Source: Clostridia bacterium (GTDB lineage Bacteria > Bacillota_A > Clostridia > TANB77 > CAG-508). From it: a stretch of 14,652 nucleotides of DNA. The notes under the pieces are model-generated. The model had not been told where the DNA came from, searched no databases, and saw only the letters and a program-made list of their open reading frames with translations. Position 1 is the first letter of the stretch. Every line of letters begins with the position of its first letter. The position numbers were made by a program, and so were the translations under genes. Location: positions 1-14,652 of the forward strand of contig JAGATI010000128.1 of assembly GCA_017621295.1 (NCBI GenBank). Reading direction: 5' to 3'. Shown here piece after piece: positions 1 to 6,959 of the stretch.

Positions 1-1000
1 ATCTGCCAGCATATCAGGCTCTTCTATAACAGTCACTTCATCAAACACTTCAACTTCTGACGTTACCCAAACATTCACTTGGACTTCATCTAAGCTAAGC
101 GGCTGCACAAAGACACTTAGTGTGACGGCGAAGGGTATTAAAGAAATCACATATCAATTATATAGTTATAATAATGATAATTTCATAGACGGTTTCAATA
201 TGGCAGCTGTAAGTATAGATATTAAAGTTCATCATGGTTATAATGAAGTTTCATCAGCAATGCTTAATCCAGGAACTGCATGTATAGTATTATGTGATCC
301 AAACAATAAGTCATGTTCTGGTATGTTATCAACGGATGCGTTTATTGAAGATAACAATATCACTATGTGTGGTGTTGATTTAGAATATTCATCTATTATT
401 CCAAGTCTTACTGCTGGAGGTAATGCATGTGGAAAAAATGCTGCAAGATTAGATGTTGTTTATGTAGATAATGATTATTTTAAAGATTTAGAATTTATTG
501 ATGAAAATGATGATGGTAATAATCCATCATTTGACATGAATATTGAATTTAATGAAACAAATGGTAATAATGGTGTTATTGAACAAGGAATATATATAAT
601 GATGAAAATTAAAAATACTTATACTGTAGAATATGATTCATCTATAGAGGTAGTATATAATAAAACACATGGTGTTATTAATGTGGTTACATCTGCAGTA
701 TTTGTATATTATGGAAATACACATAAAAATGCAGAAGAATTTAATTTAAATTTAAAATCAGCAACCACCATAGATATGACATGTAATAATATAAATTTAA
801 ATAATGTTTTGCATAATGATAATGATGTTGCTTTTATTACTGGAGATGGATATGGTAGAATGGTGCCATTGACAACCTCTAATTGGCCAGATATCAAAGA
901 TTGTTCAGGTAATGCTATAGGATTTTTAACATATGAAGTAACAATTGTAAATGAGATAATAGATACTATAACTATACAAGTCAATATGCAACAAGAGTAA
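1..1000 (+). CDS. Surface/tail protein with switchable C-terminus (5' partial, cassette A expressed)
   Basis: The frame is open from the first base (first full codon at 2), so the true start lies upstream; the GTG at 122 is an internal valine, not a start. The visible N-terminal part is Ser/Thr-rich and ends in a beta-strand-like stretch (TWTSS...GCTKTLSVTAKG) resembling the end of an Ig-like or BACON-type domain; this resemblance is my impression. Codons 63-137 lie inside a 75-bp sequence repeated in inverse orientation at 1380-1454. After the repeat comes cassette A, about 287 residues, Asn/Asp-rich with several cysteines and alternating beta-strand pattern, ending at TAA (998-1000). Base composition drops sharply to AT-rich after the repeat, suggesting a conserved stem joined to an exchangeable tip. 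A role as tail fibre, adhesin or virion surface protein is inferred from composition, the switch architecture and nearby structural genes. No catalytic motif is seen. Confidence 0.72.
   Translation, partial: SASISGSSITVTSSNTSTSDVTQTFTWTSSKLSGCTKTLSVTAKGIKEITYQLYSYNNDNFIDGFNMAAVSIDIKVHHGYNEVSSAMLNPGTACIVLCDPNNKSCSGMLSTDAFIEDNNITMCGVDLEYSSIIPSLTAGGNACGKNAARLDVVYVDNDYFKDLEFIDENDDGNNPSFDMNIEFNETNGNNGVIEQGIYIMMKIKNTYTVEYDSSIEVVYNKTHGVINVVTSAVFVYYGNTHKNAEEFNLNLKSATTIDMTCNNINLNNVLHNDNDVAFITGDGYGRMVPLTTSNWPDIKDCSGNAIGFLTYEVTIVNEIIDTITIQVNMQQE
63..137 (+). repeat. 75-bp inverted repeat, left copy (IRL)
   Basis: This sequence is identical over 75 bases to the reverse complement of 1380-1454. The match breaks at both ends: G at 62 against T, and T at 138 against A. 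It is about 47% GC (35 of 75), well above the AT-rich cassettes it borders. It is coding: in the gene frame it gives the stretch from about TQTFTW to SVTAKG. It contains a perfect 11-bp dyad ACACTTAGTGT (113-123). It also contains an imperfect 26-bp dyad at 95-120, with CTAAG/CTTAG ends and 8 of 13 pairs matching. Site-specific inversion is the best explanation. Confidence 0.95.
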
Positions 1001-1015
1001 TTTATAATTATAAAT
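1000..1015. repeat. 16-bp perfect palindrome between the convergent cassettes
   Basis: ATTTATAATTATAAAT is self-complementary. It starts at the last base of cassette A's stop codon and sits in the 29-bp gap between the two convergent stops. It is all A/T, so a stable RNA hairpin is doubtful; it may mark the transcript end in either orientation or may be chance in AT-rich DNA. Confidence 0.4.
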
Positions 1016-1029
1016 AAAAATTTTATATG

Positions 1030-1455
1030 TTAACTACTAATACCAATACTTACATTACCATTACATGTTGCGTTAATACTTACATATCCAGTACCTGATT
1101 GTGTTGAAAAACATGATCCAGTAATTGATATTCTGTGATGCCCATCACTATCTGCTTGTGCACCACCAGATAATATAACATCACAATCTTCTGGTCCTTC
1201 AAAAGAACATTCTTGTATATCACCAGCTAATGGAGGGCCAAGTACACTAACTGAACATGAATAATTATTACCATTAGGTGTATTGGATAATGATATTTCA
1301 AATGAACCCCAAATATCTGAATCTGAAAATGAATTATTTACATTAACCAATAATTTATAAGTTATAAATAAAATTGCTTTACCCTTCGCCGTCACACTAA
1401 GTGTCTTTGTGCAGCCGCTTAGCTTAGATGAAGTCCAAGTGAATGTTTGGGTAAA
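1030..1455 (-). CDS. Silent alternative C-terminal cassette B (no start)
   Basis: An open minus-strand frame runs from just inside a TAG at 1458-1456 to TAA at 1032-1030. Its first 25 codons lie in or beside the 75-bp repeat and match the expressed gene (ending SVTAKG). The remaining 116 codons are unique and include beta-rich, Ser/Asn/Gly-rich sequence with five or more cysteines. No ATG and no promoter-proximal leader are evident; the GTG at 1395 corresponds to the internal valine of the expressed gene and is not believed to be a start. The early part resembles cassette A (ITYKL..NVNNSF against ITYQL..YNNDNF), suggesting the two tips diverged from a common domain. It should be expressed only after inversion. 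A non-functional relic is the alternative. Confidence 0.75.
   Translation of the reverse strand, partial: FTQTFTWTSSKLSGCTKTLSVTAKGKAILFITYKLLVNVNNSFSDSDIWGSFEISLSNTPNGNNYSCSVSVLGPPLAGDIQECSFEGPEDCDVILSGGAQADSDGHHRISITGSCFSTQSGTGYVSINATCNGNVSIGISS
1380..1454 (-). repeat. 75-bp inverted repeat, right copy (IRR)
   Basis: Exact reverse complement of 63-137. On the minus strand it is followed, in the same reading frame as the left copy, by the silent cassette B. The minus-strand frame is closed by TAG (1458-1456) one codon outside the repeat, so this copy has no N-terminal coding region behind it. Confidence 0.95.
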
Positions 1456-1520
1456 CTAAAGTTTTGTAATGTTATATCAAATCTTTATTTTTACTTAATA
1501 CATAATATTGTTCATTATTC

Positions 1521-3389
1521 ATGTCAAAAAGACTATATTATTCTGACAACAACACACACACTCATACTATAACTGTAGGAACATCTGCATTACCAATAAT
1601 TTGTGGGGCTAAAGGATCACAATATGGAGATTGTGTTGACAATACTACTATAGATACAAGTTCTCTAATATCTTCTGTTATTGATAGTTCTGTTGAGAAC
1701 AATATCATAACTCTTAAAGGTAAGGTGTTGACATCTGATGCTACTGGTGGATTCTTCAAAGTTACTAGTCATGGTAAGACTATGACAATAAACGTAAATG
1801 TATCTGGATCTGCTAAGGAGAATTATGTAGAAGCATCATCAGGTATTGCTAATGCAGAATTGACAGTATGTGATTTTGACAATGACTATGTAATAACAGG
1901 ACAATTTCTATATTATGAGGGAAAAGATGCTTCAGGTAATTGGATTAAAGCTGTAGCATCAAATGCAATACTTACAACAAATAAGCTTACATATGGAACA
2001 ACAACCATACAAGGTACACAAAGTAATGATATTGTGACATATATCATACCTAAAGATGACATTATAAAGAATAATAAGATAGAAGCAACGATTACATTAG
2101 GAGTTACAGATGATGCTGGTAAAGAAAACACATCAACTACTAATGTTACAATAAACAGATGTAGATGTCAACAAGAATATGAATATTTTTGTACAATTAA
2201 ATATAATGACAATAGTTTAGTATCTTCAACAACTAATATAAAATCTGCATTTTCTTGGGGATATATAAATAATGATCATACTCCACTTGGTTATGTTACA
2301 CTTGAAAATATAGATACAAATGTTAAATCGGATGTTAATTCTGCATTATGCTATAAGCTAATAATGATTAATATACCTAATGTTAAAGATGCATATGTAC
2401 ATATTGGATTTGAAAATTTTACAATCAAATCAAATAAACCAATAAAATCAGCTAAAATAACATGTAAAATTTCATATAGTATAGGATCTGAATGGACAAC
2501 AATAGTAGAATCAGATAATATTGATTGTAGTATAGTTAATGACAAAAAGGATATAAAAGTAAATGGTTATGATATTTATTATGACGAACTTGCTAAATTA
2601 TTTACTGGAGGAGAAAAAATAAAAATATACTTAAATATAAATGTAGAAATTATTCCTGACAACAATATTACATTGAATGTAATAAACAATACTTTAGTTA
2701 ATGTTTTTGTTCAACCATTTGTAAGACCTGCTGGATATGGTGTTGCATCCAAAAAACAATTAAGTGAATGTAATTCCGATGGTGTTAGTTTTGATGTAGA
2801 TAAATTATCTAATAGTCTATATTATACTTTACTTATAGATCCAATATCTACAGAAATTGCAATAAAACATATACCTTCATCTCTAACTGATTCAGGAACA
2901 TTCAACATAGAATATGTTAATGATCCATCATTTACAGGTTCATTTGGTGGAAATACTAATGAATATTCAATATGGTGGTATACATCAACTGATTTTAATA
3001 ATAGTAGTATAGTTACAAAAACACATGAAGGCTATATTGCAACATATTCATTAAAATATGAAAACATACCTTGTAATAAACAATATAAATATGAATTCTC
3101 ATTAAACATACCAGCAACTGGATATAAATGCATTGATGCTTTAGAAGTTACTAATATAGTAATAGACAATGGTGAATGGTCTGGATATATTACAGGTTCA
3201 GGTGAAAAAAAATTAAAAATATCATTCACACTTAAACAACAAGCAAATAATTGTATTTCAGTTACAGGACTTGAGATTAATAGATCATTCTCAAATGCAT
3301 TAATATGTGAAGTCTATGATGAAAACAATACAAGAATATATAGAGTAACAGATAAGAAATCAGGATTTTATGTAAGAAAATCCAAATAA
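1521..3389 (+). CDS. Large beta-rich virion surface/tail protein, hypothetical
   Basis: 622 residues from ATG at 1521; the leader is AT-rich with no Shine-Dalgarno sequence. No signal peptide, membrane segment or enzyme motif is visible. The sequence is Thr/Ser/Asn-rich with alternating hydrophobic residues typical of beta sandwiches. Two Ig-like units are plausible at roughly 15-95 (ending TMTINVNVSG) and 105-213 (ending TNVTINRCRC), followed by a long C-terminal region with scattered cysteines (CRCQQEYEYFC near 214-224). Cassette A of the upstream gene ends with a similar motif (TITIQVNMQQE against VTINRCRCQQE), hinting at shared domain architecture. It lies 66 bp beyond the right inverted repeat, on the same strand as the switchable gene, and ends just before a terminator. 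It is probably a fibre, decoration or adhesin-type protein; the family is not recognised. Confidence 0.7.
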   Translation: MSKRLYYSDNNTHTHTITVGTSALPIICGAKGSQYGDCVDNTTIDTSSLISSVIDSSVENNIITLKGKVLTSDATGGFFKVTSHGKTMTINVNVSGSAKENYVEASSGIANAELTVCDFDNDYVITGQFLYYEGKDASGNWIKAVASNAILTTNKLTYGTTTIQGTQSNDIVTYIIPKDDIIKNNKIEATITLGVTDDAGKENTSTTNVTINRCRCQQEYEYFCTIKYNDNSLVSSTTNIKSAFSWGYINNDHTPLGYVTLENIDTNVKSDVNSALCYKLIMINIPNVKDAYVHIGFENFTIKSNKPIKSAKITCKISYSIGSEWTTIVESDNIDCSIVNDKKDIKVNGYDIYYDELAKLFTGGEKIKIYLNINVEIIPDNNITLNVINNTLVNVFVQPFVRPAGYGVASKKQLSECNSDGVSFDVDKLSNSLYYTLLIDPISTEIAIKHIPSSLTDSGTFNIEYVNDPSFTGSFGGNTNEYSIWWYTSTDFNNSSIVTKTHEGYIATYSLKYENIPCNKQYKYEFSLNIPATGYKCIDALEVTNIVIDNGEWSGYITGSGEKKLKISFTLKQQANNCISVTGLEINRSFSNALICEVYDENNTRIYRVTDKKSGFYVRKSK

Positions 3390-3394
3390 AATAA

Positions 3395-3426
3395 GTAGAA
3401 AGGAATTTTAAAAAATTCCTTTCTAC
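3395..3426. terminator. Bidirectional hairpin terminator
   Basis: A perfect 14-bp stem (3395-3408 with 3413-3426, arms GTAGAAAGGAATTT and complement) with a 4-nt loop lies between the convergent stop codons at 3389 and 3439. The minus-strand transcript leaves the hairpin into a T-rich run (complement of 3383-3394), which suits an intrinsic terminator for the minus operon. The plus side lacks a strong U-tract but could still be stopped by the long stem. Confidence 0.75.
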
Positions 3427-3438
3427 AAATACAAAAAT

Positions 3439-4281
3439 TTAAATTACTTCTAATACATTTATCTTTTTGTTGTTTGTCCAATTTGCATATGAATTAGTTA
3501 TAGTTATGTTGTCGTAATATTCATATAAATTTTTTATTCCATCTGGATTTACTGCATGTGTAAGTAATATTTGTAGTTTACATGTTGGATTTAATGTTCT
3601 AATATACTTAGCTATACCGACAAATGTACCCCCACCATCACATAAGTCATCTATAACTGTTATGTCTGATACTATCTTAATCCAACTGTCTGATATCTCT
3701 TTCTTCTTTGGTTCTAATGACAATATCTTACCTGTCTCAATGTCTCTTTTCTTATCAAATAATATTATTCTATTATTATCAACATTCATATTTGTATATC
3801 TTTCTTTTGCCCCAGCATCTGGAAATATTACAACATGATTAGTATTTGACAACACATCATTTACAGCGTTATTTTGAATTTCAGTCATTGGATTAATCAT
3901 TGTCAATCCACCTAATTCTGTTATAGTTCTATTTGAATGTGGCTCAAGAACATATACATTGTGTGCCTCACATAACTTAATCATATCTGCAACAACCTTA
4001 AGTGAAAATGGTCTATTCCAACTCATTACTCTATCCATTCTCATGGACATAAGATATGTTATCATTATATTATATTCTATTCCATGACGTTTCAATATAT
4101 CACATACTTGCATAAGTATGAACAACTTTTCTGCACTTGTTATCCTTACATATATATCTATATAATCAATCTTATGATCAATCTCATCATCTATCTCAAT
4201 ACTTACCTCTCCATCAGGAAAGTTTATAATATGCCATTTTATGTCAGACTTATTTATATTTTCCAAATTTAACTTCTTCAT
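3439..4281 (-). CDS. Phage ribose-phosphate pyrophosphokinase-like enzyme (PRPP or ADPR-PP synthetase)
   Basis: 280 residues, somewhat shorter than the roughly 310 of bacterial Prs. Prs-family landmarks appear in order: FPDGE (21-25), the ATP-site RMDR (81-84, for RQDR), EPH with H115 (for the DLH catalytic/metal histidine), PDAG (154-157), the flexible-loop DKKR (176-179, for DKRR), the phosphoribosyl loop IDDLCDGGGT (210-219, for DDxxDTAGT) and TH (241-242). Canonical Prs transfers pyrophosphate from ATP to ribose-5-phosphate, giving PRPP. Prs-like proteins of phage NARP1 pathways instead act on ADP-ribose. The operon partner is NAMPT-like and no NMN adenylyltransferase is seen, which makes the ADPR reaction a real possibility. 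The ATG overlaps the stop of the upstream kinase-phosphatase gene by 4 nt (ATGA), so translation is probably coupled. It is the last gene of its operon. Confidence 0.88.
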   Translation of the reverse strand: MKKLNLENINKSDIKWHIINFPDGEVSIEIDDEIDHKIDYIDIYVRITSAEKLFILMQVCDILKRHGIEYNIMITYLMSMRMDRVMSWNRPFSLKVVADMIKLCEAHNVYVLEPHSNRTITELGGLTMINPMTEIQNNAVNDVLSNTNHVVIFPDAGAKERYTNMNVDNNRIILFDKKRDIETGKILSLEPKKKEISDSWIKIVSDITVIDDLCDGGGTFVGIAKYIRTLNPTCKLQILLTHAVNPDGIKNLYEYYDNITITNSYANWTNNKKINVLEVI

Positions 4282-5291
4282 GCTTGATATTGATATTTAT
4301 TTACTATTGATTCTATATTTGATGGATGTACTGCATTTATACCCAACTTACGACATTTATCTAATGTTAGATGATAGTCATCTATAAGTGTAATATCATT
4401 AATTTTCCATTTCTTAAGTGCAGCATAATTCTTTATGAAAACCGCTTTATAATCTTTATTTCCACAAAACAATATGTGATCTTCTAATATCTCAGGAAAA
4501 TTGTCCTTTAGCCATGTTTTCTTTTCTTCCCATACTACACTATTTGCTACTGCGGTGCATATATATACATCATTCATATCAAAATGTTCTTTGACCCAGT
4601 CAATAATATGCTTTACTGGTGGAAGATGTAAGAAAAGTTCTGAACAACAAAAATCCTTGTTTCCATCTATGTCATATTTTGACTTTCCATATGCGGCTAT
4701 AACACCATCCATATCAAGCAGAAGATGTTTTGATGTAAAATAATTTATCCGGATGAATTCATTGACAATTGACTTATAATTGTTTAAGCATTTTACTAAC
4801 TTAAGATTTTTGTCATATATTGCTTCTACTGGCACTTTACGTTCTCTCTTGCTTATTCTATCTAAACATACCTCTATAGGTGTGTCAAAAAATAAGCACA
4901 CAATATTTGTATCAGGAGAATTCTTAATAAAGAAGTCAATAATTGCAAGATTGTAATGATTGTTTATTCCACCACCATCAAGAATTATCCTACCATCAAA
5001 ATTTTTACAATTTGTAACAATATTATATATATGTTGTCTAGCTGCCTTTACTGATTCTTCATGTACAAATTCTGGATGCTCCGGGTAATATCCACCAAGA
5101 TATTCTTTTATCTCATCTGCAGATATGATTACATTTCCTGATTGAACATACATATTTATATATTCATCTATACTTCTTTCTACTGCATATGCTTTACTGC
5201 ATACATGAATGACATCCTCATAATTACTTTCTATATATGTGGACTTCCCACAACCGGGAAGTCCAACACAAAATACAAATTCTCTAACCAT
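4278..5291 (-). CDS. Polynucleotide kinase fused to HAD phosphatase (PNKP-like, T4 PseT type)
   Basis: I place the start at ATG 5291-5289, which gives 337 residues and a 4-nt gap after the NAMPT stop; a TTG four codons upstream (5303) also keeps the frame but is less likely. The N-terminal P-loop kinase domain has Walker A GLPGCGKST (10-18), SADE with D59 as a candidate catalytic acid (57-60), and an Arg-rich lid DRISKRERK (144-152). The C-terminal HAD domain has motif I LLDMDGV (191-197; D193, D195), T246 (motif II), K279 (motif III) and IDD (303-305, motif IV). In T4, the equivalent bifunctional enzyme repairs tRNA cut by host anticodon nucleases, together with RNA ligase; no ligase is in this window. 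The HAD part also resembles 5'-nucleotidases, so nucleotide phosphatase activity is an alternative. Its place between two NAD-salvage-like genes supports an anti-defence or nucleotide-metabolism role. Confidence 0.85.
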   Translation of the reverse strand: MVREFVFCVGLPGCGKSTYIESNYEDVIHVCSKAYAVERSIDEYINMYVQSGNVIISADEIKEYLGGYYPEHPEFVHEESVKAARQHIYNIVTNCKNFDGRIILDGGGINNHYNLAIIDFFIKNSPDTNIVCLFFDTPIEVCLDRISKRERKVPVEAIYDKNLKLVKCLNNYKSIVNEFIRINYFTSKHLLLDMDGVIAAYGKSKYDIDGNKDFCCSELFLHLPPVKHIIDWVKEHFDMNDVYICTAVANSVVWEEKKTWLKDNFPEILEDHILFCGNKDYKAVFIKNYAALKKWKINDITLIDDYHLTLDKCRKLGINAVHPSNIESIVNKYQYQA

Positions 5292-5295
5292 AATT

Positions 5296-6879
5296 CTATG
5301 CAAACATTTTCTTTAGACTGTACTTTCTATTATTCCTTATCTCAACCAATGATGTCTCTCTAGATAGCTTACCATTGATGAATACTTGTTGTAAACAATT
5401 TTGTTCAGAACTTTCAACTTCTGGACTTACTTGATCTGTAACTTCATATTCACCTTTTTCATTTTGAATTACTATAAGCAATCCACGATGAGACTTCTTC
5501 GGCATACCAACAACAGTCTTAGGATCTTTAAATATCTCCTTAGCAATATCATTTACTACGCAATATGTAGCTTTCATAGCAAAACCAAGCGAATCTCTAG
5601 TACGGTTTTGATAAGTAAATGAACCTATACCAAGTACAAGATTTGTAGCAGCAAATCCTTTAGCTTCAAGTTGTCTATATATTTCCTTTTGACGTTTGAT
5701 AGTTATGGAATCTCCATATAAGATACCAATTGCTGAATCTAATACTTTATATCCCATTTTATTTATGGTTCCACCAAAAGTATTCCATAAGAATTCATAT
5801 GATCCCATACGAACAATAGGATCGTCTGAATCAGGATCTCCACATATAATCTTTACTGGATCTCCACTGTCTGGACGTACAACAACTCTACTGACACCAT
5901 CTGCATTTCTATCTATAATTTGTCTCTTATACTTAGGCATAATTTTAGATATAAAATGCCAATAGTCATATCCATCTGCTACTATAGATATGAATCCTGT
6001 CTTAAATTTGTCAAGAATGCTTAAGAAATAACGTTCATCATCAGGTACACCATTTTCATCAGTTGCATTTGAACATTCAATAGAATGCTCTGTTGCAGGT
6101 ACTGTTCCTGCAATTGTTTCATATTTACTGTTTGCATAATAGTAATATTCCAAGGCCTTTACTGCTGGTACAGTTTCAGAACCACTGAATGATGTAAGAT
6201 GTGCCATACCTGACAATATAGCTGCATCAACTCCTGGCATACCTCGCATAGAAAAGTCATGACATAGAAAATCAAGATTTGACATATCCATAGGATTATA
6301 GAATCCTGTCTTTACTGCATGTCGAACAAGTTCTCTCTTAAATACATCAGCCGTGGTTGCTGATGTCATAGGCATCCATAGTTCTGTAGACAATAATGTT
6401 TCAAGATAGTTTGTCAACCATGCAAAATCTGGATGTGTATTAGTAATTGTCAATACAGGACATCCAATAGGACAATATGTACCCTCAGGAAGTGCCTTTA
6501 TCTCTATAGGAAGATAACCAAGGTCATACAATCCAAGAATATGTTCAATACCAATTTTCTTACGGACATTTTCTCCTAAGAAAGAATCAAGAAATTCTTT
6601 ATATGTAAGCTCAATCCATGTTCTATCTTGTTTGAAGAACTGTTCATTAAAAGCTTCTATAAGATATTTCTTAATGAAGTATTGAATTCCAAATACCACA
6701 ACTCCCTTATCAGCCTCAGGAAAATATTTGTTTGCCCGAGGTGTAAAGTTTGAATATAGTTTTGTCATACCATCTGGGTACATAATATGATGGCCAAGTT
6801 TGTAACCATCTGTCAACAACATAGCATTCATAAGTACTTGTTGAGTGCTAAATGTCTTTGAATTTTTAATGTTTGTCAT
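5296..6879 (-). CDS. Nicotinamide phosphoribosyltransferase-like enzyme (NAMPT/NadV or Namat)
   Basis: 527 residues (human NAMPT 491), aligning from memory along its length. Recognisable positions: LLTDGYK (21-27; Y26 for human Y18), HDFSMRG (207-213; F209 and R212 for F193 and R196), FSGSETV (231-237; E235 where human has D219), PATEHS (261-266; H265 for catalytic H247), VADGYD (300-305; D302 for D279), RPDSGDP (335-341; R335 and D337 for R311 and D313), GD (389-390) and R428 for R392. The family condenses nicotinamide with PRPP to give NMN; a phage branch (Namat of NARP1) uses ADP-ribose pyrophosphate and yields NAD+ directly. It is the first gene of the three-gene minus operon. The Asp-to-Glu change in the nicotinamide amide pocket and a short acidic insert (about 347-354) are notable. 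Family assignment is firm; the donor substrate is open. Confidence 0.93.
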   Translation of the reverse strand: MTNIKNSKTFSTQQVLMNAMLLTDGYKLGHHIMYPDGMTKLYSNFTPRANKYFPEADKGVVVFGIQYFIKKYLIEAFNEQFFKQDRTWIELTYKEFLDSFLGENVRKKIGIEHILGLYDLGYLPIEIKALPEGTYCPIGCPVLTITNTHPDFAWLTNYLETLLSTELWMPMTSATTADVFKRELVRHAVKTGFYNPMDMSNLDFLCHDFSMRGMPGVDAAILSGMAHLTSFSGSETVPAVKALEYYYYANSKYETIAGTVPATEHSIECSNATDENGVPDDERYFLSILDKFKTGFISIVADGYDYWHFISKIMPKYKRQIIDRNADGVSRVVVRPDSGDPVKIICGDPDSDDPIVRMGSYEFLWNTFGGTINKMGYKVLDSAIGILYGDSITIKRQKEIYRQLEAKGFAATNLVLGIGSFTYQNRTRDSLGFAMKATYCVVNDIAKEIFKDPKTVVGMPKKSHRGLLIVIQNEKGEYEVTDQVSPEVESSEQNCLQQVFINGKLSRETSLVEIRNNRKYSLKKMFA

Positions 6880-6959
6880 CTTAAATTCTGTTTATATATA
6901 TTTATTTGTTAAACATTTATATATAATTAAATATAGTTTGTGTAATTCATAGTTTCAAT
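6880..6959 (-). promoter_or_regulatory. Upstream region of the NAD-salvage/PNKP operon
   Basis: This 80-bp, strongly A/T-rich gap separates the NAMPT-like start from the end of the next upstream minus gene, in a strand otherwise packed with overlapping genes. It is the natural place for an operon promoter. On the minus strand it contains several TATATTTA/TATATAAA-like boxes, but none matches a consensus well enough to name. No ribosome-binding sequence is seen before ATG 6879. Read-through from the five-gene cluster upstream is also possible, as no hairpin terminator is evident. Confidence 0.35.

Larger units (their letters stand above)
63..1454. other. Predicted invertible DNA segment swapping two protein C-termini
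   Basis: Two perfect 75-bp inverted repeats bound a segment holding two convergent coding cassettes whose stop codons are 29 bp apart (998-1000 and 1032-1030). Recombination between the repeats would leave the repeat sequence unchanged and place cassette B (116 codons plus stop) downstream of the fixed N-terminal region in place of cassette A (287 codons plus stop), in frame. This is the layout of the Mu G segment, P1 C segment and shufflon systems, where an invertase changes tail-fibre or pilus tips. No serine- or tyrosine-recombinase motif was found in the window, so the enzyme would have to be elsewhere in the phage or in the host. The structure is seen directly; the inversion is inferred. 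Confidence 0.82.

Noticed and set aside
122..1000. An independent gene starting at GTG 122
   Set aside because: The frame is open to the window's first base, and the GTG lies inside the coding inverted repeat; it is an internal valine.
1009..1370. T4-like late promoters (TATAAATA)
   Set aside because: The motif occurs near 1009 and 1363, in the gap between convergent cassettes and inside cassette B, with no gene start downstream; chance in A/T-rich DNA.
1..1454. Diversity-generating retroelement
   Set aside because: The variable parts are whole alternative cassettes between inverted repeats. There is no template/variable repeat pair with A-specific changes and no reverse transcriptase.
63..1454. 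Insertion sequence or transposon bounded by terminal inverted repeats
   Set aside because: No transposase lies between the repeats, the repeat is in-frame coding sequence, and both internal frames continue it; no target-site duplication is visible at the edges.
5289..5303. TTG start at 5303 for the kinase-phosphatase
   Set aside because: ATG four codons downstream is a stronger start, leaves a 4-nt gap to the upstream stop, and keeps the full P-loop domain.
4084..5965. Plus-strand open frames opposite the NAD-salvage/PNKP operon
   Set aside because: They lie wholly opposite strongly supported enzyme genes and their translations show no family pattern.
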